From positions 1 to 6,016 of the forward strand of contig CAJPTO010000193.1 of assembly GCA_905373605.1 (NCBI GenBank): a stretch of 6,016 bases of DNA. Reading direction: 5' to 3'. Under the pieces are notes generated by a model. It was not told the origin of the DNA. It worked only from the letters and a program-made list of their open reading frames with translations, and ran no database searches. Positions 1 to 3,880 of the stretch are shown one piece after another. The DNA comes from an uncultured Prevotella sp. (GTDB lineage: Bacteria > Bacteroidota > Bacteroidia > Bacteroidales > Bacteroidaceae). A program made the position numbers and the translations under genes. The stretch's first letter is position 1. The number at the start of each line of letters is the position of its first letter.

Positions 1-3
1 CAT
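1..3 (-). CDS. Start codon of the next gene, cut by the window edge (possibly rpmB, ribosomal protein L28)
   Basis: Read on the minus strand the window ends in an ATG (bases 3 to 1), preceded by a very A-rich leader (roughly bases 4-30, long A runs), the usual translation-initiation context in Bacteroidetes. A strong promoter sits about 50 bases upstream (53-84), so a transcript starting there would have a leader of about 45 nt ending at this ATG. Nothing of the protein is visible. The guess of rpmB rests only on recalled gene order in this phylum (tsaD, cinA, rpmB, rpmG) and is an inference. Confidence 0.45.
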
Positions 4-52
4 TGCTATCTTTTTTTTGTTTTCTTTTTCGATACTTACTCCAAACAGGTTG

Positions 53-84
53 CAAAATTACGAATTTTTCTTCTAAACACCAAA
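53..84 (-). promoter_or_regulatory. Bacteroidetes-type promoter for the gene beyond the left edge
   Basis: On the minus strand there is TTTG (84-81), a 20-nt spacer, and TAATTTTG (60-53). This matches the Bacteroidetes sigma-ABfr consensus TTTG / TAnnTTTG at both boxes with standard spacing. Transcription would start near base 46-50 and run out of the window to the left, serving the ATG at 3-1. It suggests that this next gene has its own promoter and does not rely only on read-through from map-tsaD-cinA. Confidence 0.75.
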
Positions 85-189
85 GAAATCAGTTAATTAT
101 CAAACATTTTATGTTTTTTGGATGTCGCGACGGCTATTTGTGCATACTTCCGGCATAGGGGAACCCATACATACATAAACGCACATAAA

Positions 190-221
190 CGCACCACTGC
201 ATCATGCCGTACAGTGGTGCG
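190..221 (-). terminator. 10-bp hairpin after the cinA-like gene, possible transcript end
   Basis: Bases 190-199 (CGCACCACTG) pair perfectly with 212-221 (CAGTGGTGCG) around a 12-nt loop. The hairpin is about 100 bases past the cinA-like stop codon and upstream of the next promoter, where the end of the map-tsaD-cinA transcript is expected. On the minus strand it is followed by GTTTATG-type sequence, with only three T in a row, so it is not a canonical U-tract terminator. It may instead be a 3'-end stabilising stem. Part of a tandem decamer, ATAAACGCAC twice (175-194), overlaps its left arm. Confidence 0.45.
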
Positions 222-322
222 CATTTGGTCCATGCGGCTATGGCGTGGGCCGACAATCCGAACGGGCATCTCTACAAATGCTCTTCCTTTAGCCATTTGT
301 GTGACAGCCACGAGCAACAAGT

Positions 323-829
323 TTATTGGGCCGCTGTTTTCTCCTGGTCCAAGAAGTCGAGCATCAACCTCAAAGCACGATTAGTGGCAATGGCCAAGTT
401 GATGTCACGGCCGAAGTCTTCGGTGAGTTTAAGGGTCAAAGCCTTGTCTTTCGTGCCGCACGCAATCCATATTGTACCAACAGGAACACCGTCGTTGTCG
501 CCAGCAACGGGGCCTGCATAGCCGGTAACGGCCATTGTATAGTCGGTTTTTAGGGTTTGGCATGCACCCTTAACCATCTGAACAGCCACCTCTTCGCTCA
601 CAGCCGACTTCTCTGCCAGCACTTCCGGGCTCACGCCCAGCAGGTTTTCTTTCACCTCGTTGCTGTAACAGATGATGCCACCCTTAAAATATTTCGATGC
701 TCCCGGCGTGGCAATGGTGGCTTCGGCCACCCTACCGCCGGTGCAACTCTCGGCTGTTCCGATGGTCAACCCGTTGTCGTACATGCGTTGTTGCAGTTCT
801 CTGCTAAGCACTTTTGTTTCTAGTTCCAT
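323..829 (-). CDS. CinA C-terminal domain protein (PncC-like nicotinamide-nucleotide amidase)
   Basis: This is a 168-residue protein that is essentially one CinA_C domain (COG1546). It has no N-terminal MoaB-like half, so it is the stand-alone short form. Family hallmarks are AESCTGG at residues 26-32 (Ser28 is the likely catalytic serine by homology with E. coli PncC), GGIICYSNEVKENLLGV at 50-66, the VSEEVA segment near 78-82, and TGYAGP at 102-107 followed by VGTIW near 117-121. Characterised members hydrolyse nicotinamide mononucleotide to nicotinate mononucleotide and ammonia in the pyridine nucleotide salvage cycle, in the cytoplasm. Activity here is inferred from homology. A Tyr replaces the more usual Ile in TGxAGP. 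The gene starts 18 bases after the tsaD stop and has no Shine-Dalgarno. It is the last gene of the map-tsaD-cinA run. Annotation pipelines often call it competence/damage-inducible protein CinA, but competence is not implied. Confidence 0.9.
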   Translation of the reverse strand: MELETKVLSRELQQRMYDNGLTIGTAESCTGGRVAEATIATPGASKYFKGGIICYSNEVKENLLGVSPEVLAEKSAVSEEVAVQMVKGACQTLKTDYTMAVTGYAGPVAGDNDGVPVGTIWIACGTKDKALTLKLTEDFGRDINLAIATNRALRLMLDFLDQEKTAAQ

Positions 830-847
830 TCCATAATATGTTTATGC

Positions 848-1882
848 TCACTCGAAAGTAACTTTCGAGAAAGCGGGTTTGTCTATTGCGCAGAACGCTT
901 TGTCTTGGTATTTGAAGTATCCCGTGATGCCAATCATGGCGGCATTGTCGGTGGTGTAGCTGAACTTGGGGATGTATATGGTCCATCCTTGCTTCTGTGC
1001 GGCCTCGTGGAATGCATTTCTTAGCCCATTGTTTGCCGACACGCCACCCGCAACTGCCACATGGGTGATGCCCGTTTGCTTAACGGCCAGCCGCAACTTC
1101 TTCATCAGTATGTCTACGATGGTAAATTCCAGGCTTGCGGCAAGGTCTTGCTTGTGGTTTTCGATGAAGTTTGGGTCGTCTTTTATCCACTTTTGCAGGC
1201 TATAGAGGAAAGAAGTCTTTAGCCCAGAGAAGCTGTAGTCCAGTCCGGGTATGTTCGGTTCGGCAAACTTAAAGGCCTTGGGGTTGCCTTGCCTTGCAAG
1301 TTTGTCGATGATCGGACCGCCGGGATAGCCCAGTCCCATCACCTTCGAGCATTTATCAATGGCTTCTCCAGCTGCATCGTCGATGGTTTGCCCCAGCACT
1401 TCGATGTCGCTGTAGGCGTTAACCTTAACAATCTGCGAGTTTCCGCCGCTAACGAGCAGGCAGAGAAAGGGAAAGGGCGGCATGGCATTCTGCATGTCCG
1501 GCTCTTGTATGAAATGAGCCAGCACATGTCCCTGCAAATGGTTCACGTCTATCAAGGGAATACCCAAGGCTCGCGCGAAACCTTTGGCGAAGCTAACGCC
1601 AACGAGCAGCGAGCCCATCAGTCCTGGGCCACGTGTAAAGGCCACTGCCGATAGTTGTTCTTTCTCAACGCCGGCTTTCTTCAGTGCTTGGTCCACAACC
1701 GGCACGATATTCTGCTGGTGTGCGCGCGAAGCCAGTTCGGGAACAACGCCTCCGTAGCTTTCGTGCACGGCTTGCGAGGCGGTAACGTTGCTAAGAAGCA
1801 CGTTGTTTCGCAGCACGGCGGCCGAGGTGTCGTCGCAACTGCTCTCTATTCCTAATATATAAATGTCTTTTTCGTTATTCAT
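848..1882 (-). CDS. tsaD: tRNA N6-adenosine threonylcarbamoyltransferase TsaD
   Basis: This is a full-length 344-residue Kae1/Qri7/TsaD family protein, the usual bacterial length. With TsaB and TsaE it transfers the threonylcarbamoyl group from threonylcarbamoyl-AMP to A37 of ANN-decoding tRNAs (t6A). Visible hallmarks are GIESSCDDTSAAV at 11-23, GGVVPELASRAH at 44-55, TRGPGLMGSLLVG at 83-95, NHLQGH at 114-119, SGGNSQ at 145-150, DDAAGEAIDK at 168-177, GYPGGP at 185-190, YSFSGLKTS at 216-224, VAGGVSANNGLR at 277-288 and YTTDNAAMIG at 309-318. Expected metal ligands are His115, His119 and Asp312, all present. The helix motif has Gln (HLQGH) where E. coli has Glu (HMEGH). The start is the ATG ten bases after the map stop, after an A-rich AAAACCACAACG stretch. 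Tight spacing to map and cinA indicates one operon. Older names are gcp and ygjD. Confidence 0.97.
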   Translation of the reverse strand: MNNEKDIYILGIESSCDDTSAAVLRNNVLLSNVTASQAVHESYGGVVPELASRAHQQNIVPVVDQALKKAGVEKEQLSAVAFTRGPGLMGSLLVGVSFAKGFARALGIPLIDVNHLQGHVLAHFIQEPDMQNAMPPFPFLCLLVSGGNSQIVKVNAYSDIEVLGQTIDDAAGEAIDKCSKVMGLGYPGGPIIDKLARQGNPKAFKFAEPNIPGLDYSFSGLKTSFLYSLQKWIKDDPNFIENHKQDLAASLEFTIVDILMKKLRLAVKQTGITHVAVAGGVSANNGLRNAFHEAAQKQGWTIYIPKFSYTTDNAAMIGITGYFKYQDKAFCAIDKPAFSKVTFE

Positions 1883-1892
1883 CGTTGTGGTT

Positions 1893-2756
1893 TTACCTTG
1901 TCAAAATCTCCACTCCGTGTTCTGTCATGAGGAAGGTGTGCTCCCATTGTGCGCTAGGCAGCTCGTCGCCCGTTATCACTTCCCATCCATATTCGTCATC
2001 GGCATCGATAAACACCTTCCAAGTACCCATGTTAATCATGGGTTCGATGGTAAACACCATGCCGGGAACAAGCAGCATGCCCTGTCCGCGGTGTCCGAAG
2101 TGTGCCACCTCGGGCTCTTCGTGGAACTTCAGTCCCACGCCATGTCCGCACAAGTCGCGCACCACGCCGTAGTGATACTTCTCTGCATGTTTCGAGATGG
2201 CATGCCCGATGTCACCCACAAAGCCGTAGGGTTTGGCGGCTTCGGCGCCAATCTCGAGGCATTCTTTGGTGACACGCACCAGTTGTTCTTTCTCGGGCGA
2301 TGTTTTGCCGATGATGAACATGCGCGAAGCGTCGGCATAGTATCCGTCAAGGATGGTAGTGAAGTCTACATTGATGATGTCGCCCTCCTTCAGCACGTCT
2401 TCTTTCTTGGGAATTCCGTGGCACACCACCTCGTTGATGCTTGTGCACACGCTTTTTGGGAAGCCTTCGTAGTTGAGGCAGGCAGGGATGGCTCCATGAC
2501 TGGTGCAATAGTCGTAGCATATTTTGTCTATCTCAAGGGTGTTCATGCCCGCATGAATGTGCTTGGCCACTTCGTCTAGCACACCAGTGTTCACCACACC
2601 GCTGCGCCTGATGCCCTCAATCTGCTCGGGTGTTTTTATCAAGTCGCGCGTTGGCACAAGCTTGCCCTTGCTTTCCCAGTACATCACCTGTTTATCCAAT
2701 TCAGTTGGTTCTTGCCCAGACAGGCAATGCCATCTCCTTTTCTTATTTAAAACCAT
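1893..2756 (-). CDS. map: Methionine aminopeptidase, type I, with N-terminal extension
   Basis: This 287-residue cytoplasmic metalloprotease removes the initiator Met from new proteins. The pita-bread catalytic domain spans about residues 38-287. The five metal ligands of type I enzymes are present: Asp131 (in INVDFT), Asp142 (in YYADASR), His205 (in CGHGVG), Glu238 (in FTIEPM) and Glu272 (in AQWEHT). The substrate-binding histidines His113 (VCHGIP) and His212 (KFHEEP) are also present. The ~38 residues before LIKTPEQIEGIRRSG form an extension absent from E. coli Map, with a basic KKRRWHCL start. It lacks the paired cysteines of a SEC-C zinc motif. I recall similar extensions in other Bacteroidetes Map proteins, so it is probably real and not a wrong start. 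The chosen ATG has an A-rich leader (AACAACAAAAATACACG). A later in-frame ATG at residue 25 would also keep the catalytic core. Map is the first gene of the operon, with a promoter at 2846-2877. Confidence 0.96.
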   Translation of the reverse strand: MVLNKKRRWHCLSGQEPTELDKQVMYWESKGKLVPTRDLIKTPEQIEGIRRSGVVNTGVLDEVAKHIHAGMNTLEIDKICYDYCTSHGAIPACLNYEGFPKSVCTSINEVVCHGIPKKEDVLKEGDIINVDFTTILDGYYADASRMFIIGKTSPEKEQLVRVTKECLEIGAEAAKPYGFVGDIGHAISKHAEKYHYGVVRDLCGHGVGLKFHEEPEVAHFGHRGQGMLLVPGMVFTIEPMINMGTWKVFIDADDEYGWEVITGDELPSAQWEHTFLMTEHGVEILTR

Positions 2757-2790
2757 CGTGTATTTTTGTTGTTAAATTCTTGCGTTGTGC

Positions 2791-2805
2791 GTGCTGGCAC
2801 AGCAC
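2791..2805. other. Small inverted repeat in the map leader
   Basis: GTGCTG (2791-2796) and CAGCAC (2800-2805) flank a 3-nt loop. With a 2-nt bulge the pairing can extend by four more base pairs (2785-2788 with 2806-2809). It lies in the ~85-nt untranslated leader predicted from the map promoter, about 35 bases before the start codon. It has no U-tract on the minus strand, so it is not a terminator. It may be a chance fold or a stabilising leader hairpin. Confidence 0.3.
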
Positions 2806-2845
2806 ACAAAGGGTTAAGCTGTTGAGATGCGCACACTAAGCCATG

Positions 2846-2877
2846 CAAAGTTACTTTAAATTATAGGGATACACAAG
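2846..2877 (-). promoter_or_regulatory. Promoter of the map-tsaD-cinA operon
   Basis: On the minus strand there is CTTG (2877-2874, one mismatch to TTTG), a 20-nt spacer, and a perfect -7 box TAACTTTG (2853-2846). Transcription would begin around 2838-2842, giving a leader of about 85 nt before the map ATG. The next gene upstream, over 1 kb away, ends at 3881, so map needs its own promoter here. Confidence 0.7.
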
Positions 2878-2924
2878 TAAAAGAACCAATTTTTAAGCCA
2901 ACATTCTCGTTAAGCCAAATGGCT

Positions 2925-2964
2925 CGCCAACTTGCCAACTCATATATTTGCCAACTCATAAAAC
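2925..2964 (-). repeat. Short block of 8-nt repeats (AGTTGGCR type)
   Basis: Read on the minus strand the block contains AGTTGGCA (2956-2949), a diverged 8-mer AATATATG (2948-2941), AGTTGGCA (2940-2933) and AGTTGGCG (2932-2925), all in exact 8-nt phase. The unit resembles that of the larger array at 3371-3572 (AGTTRACN, here with GGC for RAC). The 11-mer CAACATTCTCG occurs on both sides (2899-2909 and 2964-2974), so a slightly larger duplicated unit is likely. Nothing coding is apparent. Confidence 0.55.
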
Positions 2965-2969
2965 AACAT

Positions 2970-3190
2970 TCTCGCTATGCCAAACGCATAATGCCAAGCT
3001 GCTTGCAATGGCCAAGACTAGGAAAGATCCTTAACGAAGAGCATTGAAGGCCTTTACCGCTTCTCCGCGACTATTGTGAGCGAGCTTGCACAATGTGGCA
3101 GCGCACACGCAAGCCTTATCAGCATGAAAATCAATGGGAAACTTAAGGACATATGCCGCAAGGCAACCTTATCGCCAGCTTGGATAAGGC
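2970..3190. other. Gene-free stretch between the octamer block and RNA cassette A
   Basis: No gene with a start codon and recognisable product is seen. The segment is more GC-rich than the AT-rich sequence to its right. It contains a minus-strand reading frame free of stops for 45 codons (3168 down to the TAA at 3033-3031) that has no ATG. It also has a 7-bp inverted repeat, CCTTATC (3167-3173) with GATAAGG (3183-3189). GCCTTATC also occurs at 3113-3120. It could be a worn gene remnant or plain intergenic DNA. Confidence 0.35.
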
Positions 3191-3194
3191 ACAC

Positions 3195-3230
3195 AAAAAA
3201 AGATTGGTTGTCTCACGACAACCAATCTTT
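3195..3230 (-). terminator. Intrinsic terminator, copy A
   Basis: A perfect 14-bp stem pairs 3217-3230 with 3199-3212. On the minus strand the RNA reads AAAGAUUGGUUGUC, GUGA loop, GACAACCAAUCUUU, and ends in seven U (3201-3195). GUGA is a stable GNRA tetraloop. On the plus strand the loop would be UCAC and only three U follow the stem, so termination on the minus strand is clearly preferred. Confidence 0.88.
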
Positions 3231-3264
3231 AATAACCTTAATAATCTAATACCATGAAAAACAC
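3195..3264 (-). ncRNA. Predicted small RNA, copy A
   Basis: This is a predicted minus-strand transcript of about 70 nt, from near 3264 to the end of the U-tract at 3195. The start is estimated from the promoter and may be off by a few bases. The 5' part is a conserved, A/U-rich, probably unstructured segment: CGTGTTTTTCATGG (3265-3252), then TATTAGATTATTAAGGTTA (3251-3233). The 3' part is the terminator hairpin. This is the build of a bacterial regulatory RNA: single-stranded 5' region plus intrinsic terminator. I do not recognise a named Rfam family with certainty. Multi-copy paralogous small RNAs are known in Bacteroides, and this could belong to such a family. A 5-codon frame (ATG at 3255-3253, MVLDY) is present, but its translation is not supported. 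The alternative is an orphan leader/attenuator without its gene. Confidence 0.65.
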
Positions 3265-3268
3265 GTTA

Positions 3269-3298
3269 CAAAGTTACGAATTTTATTTGATATGCCAA
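3269..3298 (-). promoter_or_regulatory. Promoter of small RNA copy A
   Basis: On the minus strand a perfect -7 box TAACTTTG (3276-3269) is preceded at 18 nt by TTGG (3298-3295), a partial -33 match. The same arrangement, a perfect -7 box plus TTGN at 18 nt, occurs in copy B although the spacer sequence there has diverged. Conservation of both boxes with a different spacer suggests a working promoter. Confidence 0.65.
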
Positions 3299-3370
3299 TG
3301 GTTTTATTCAAAACAATTAAGCATATAACATAAATTAAGTAGTATTTTATGAAATAAAGGGTCTTTTGTT

Positions 3371-3572
3371 AGTTGACAAGTTAACGAGTTGACAAAGGAG
3401 GGATTGGTTGACAAGATAACTAGTCTACAAAGAGGATTAGTTGAAGAGTTAACTAGTTAACCAGTTAATAAGGGAGGATTAGTTGACAAGTTAACTTGTT
3501 AATTCGGCAAAAGGTCAACCTGTCCACTCGTTAATTGGCCAACTTATTAACATGTCTACCTGTCAACTTACC
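3371..3572. repeat. Phased octamer array AGTTRACN with inverted second half
   Basis: Thirteen 8-nt units follow the pattern AGTTGACA / AGTTAACG with variants. They come in groups of 3 (3371-3394), 3 (3406-3429), 4 (3439-3470) and 3 (3481-3504). The groups are separated by related spacers AAGGAGGGATT (3395-3405), AAGAGGATT (3430-3438) and AGGGAGGATT (3471-3480). After CGGCAAAAGG (3505-3514) seven more units run in the opposite orientation without spacers (3515-3570; on the minus strand AGTTGACA, GGTAGACA, TGTTAATA, AGTTGGCC, AATTAACG, AGTGGACA, GGTTGACC). An 8-nt period shifts reading frame each unit, so this is not a protein repeat. The core GTTRAC recurs. Function is unknown. The units are too short and too varied for a CRISPR array. 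The two halves could pair as a long imperfect hairpin. Confidence 0.8.
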
Positions 3573-3743
3573 TATATATTGAGGCATGCGGAGTTAACGG
3601 ATAATCGTTTTCAAGATGCGTTGTTATTTATCGACATCATTTGACGCTTGCACTACACCTTGCAAGTGGCTTTATGATTTGCTGAACATTGCAGCCCCTT
3701 TACTTTGTGGGGAACAGCGAAGAAGTTACAAATCGCATAGGAA
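3573..3743. other. Gene-free stretch between the octamer array and RNA cassette B
   Basis: I see no gene here. One isolated octamer, AGTTAACG, occurs at 3592-3599. A 6-bp inverted repeat CTTGCA (3647-3652) / TGCAAG (3661-3666) and a CCCC/GGGG pair (3695-3698 with 3709-3712) are the only other structures. None is convincing as a functional site. Confidence 0.4.
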
Positions 3744-3744
3744 C

Positions 3745-3779
3745 AAAAAAAATTGATTGTCTCACGACAACCAATCTTT
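3745..3779 (-). terminator. Intrinsic terminator, copy B
   Basis: The stem pairs 3766-3779 with 3748-3761, around a GUGA tetraloop, and ends in eight U (3752-3745) that overlap the 3' stem arm. Two positions pair as G-U (3771 with 3756, 3776 with 3751) where copy A has G-C. Being the first strong terminator after the gene ending at 3881, it is also the likely end of the PBP1A-DUF3256 operon transcript. Confidence 0.85.
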
Positions 3780-3813
3780 CTTAACCTTAATAATCTAATA
3801 CCATGAAAAACAC
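3745..3813 (-). ncRNA. Predicted small RNA, copy B
   Basis: This is a predicted minus-strand transcript of about 69 nt from near 3813 (estimated) to the U-tract end at 3745. The first ~32 nt are identical to copy A; the two RNAs differ only next to and inside the hairpin. An identical 5' region implies that both copies would recognise the same partner, if they act by base pairing. It is downstream of, and on the same strand as, the DUF3256-like gene, whose stop is about 70 bases before the predicted start. The RNA could therefore come from its own promoter or be processed from the 3' end of the PBP/DUF3256 transcript. Function is unknown. Confidence 0.63.
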
Positions 3814-3817
3814 GTTA

Positions 3818-3847
3818 CAAAGTTACGATTTTAATTTCGTATTGCAA
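3818..3847 (-). promoter_or_regulatory. Promoter of small RNA copy B
   Basis: On the minus strand the -7 box TAACTTTG (3825-3818) is perfect, and TTGC (3847-3844) lies 18 nt upstream as a partial -33 box. Spacing equals that in copy A. It lies in the 3' flank of the DUF3256-like gene, 34 bases past its stop codon. Confidence 0.63.
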
Positions 3848-3880
3848 GTGTTTGATGGTAAAAGTATTCTGCCAATAACA

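Larger units (their letters stand above)
3195..3280 (-). repeat. Dispersed repeat, copy A (small-RNA cassette)
   Basis: Bases 3201-3279 match 3750-3828 at 75 of 79 positions with no gaps, an offset of exactly 549. Similarity stops abruptly just past the -7 promoter box on one side and at the end of the T-tract on the other. The conserved unit is therefore the promoter -7 box, transcript and terminator, and not a coding region. Confidence 0.9.
3744..3829 (-). repeat. Dispersed repeat, copy B (small-RNA cassette)
   Basis: This is the second copy of the 3195-3280 element at an exact +549 offset and in the same orientation. Differences within the aligned core are two G-to-A changes in the 3' stem arm (plus-strand 3751 and 3756) and two bases just before the hairpin (3780-3781). 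The intervening transcript body and -7 box (3782-3828) are identical to copy A. Confidence 0.9.

Noticed and set aside
93..320. 75-codon minus-strand frame just after the cinA-like stop
   Set aside because: The protein is not recognisable, the frame runs through the post-cinA hairpin and nearly into the next promoter, and no family motif is seen.
1863..2579. 238-codon plus-strand frame opposite map
   Set aside because: It lies antisense to the well-supported map gene, rich in His, Val and Phe as expected for a complementary shadow, with no domain motif.
2761..2768. Plus-strand promoter box TATTTTTG
   Set aside because: There is no TTTG-like box at the right distance upstream and no plus-strand gene follows; likely chance in AT-rich sequence.
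3254..3328. Plus-strand mini-ORF beginning MKNTLQSY, repeated at 3803-3928
   Set aside because: Only the first eight codons are shared; then the two frames diverge completely and end at different lengths (24 and 41 codons). The conserved part is fully explained as the reverse complement of the -7 box and transcript body of the minus-strand RNA cassette.
3371..3572. CRISPR array
   Set aside because: Units are 8 nt, degenerate, and the spacers resemble one another instead of being unique; there are no cas genes nearby.
3195..3829. Insertion sequence or MITE bounded by the two cassette copies
   Set aside because: The copies are direct, not inverted, no transposase is present, and no target-site duplication is visible; the conserved ends coincide with promoter and terminator features instead.
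2757..3880. tRNA or rRNA gene in the long intergenic stretch
   Set aside because: No T-loop signature (GGTTCGAATCC type), acceptor pairing or rRNA sequence could be found by eye.
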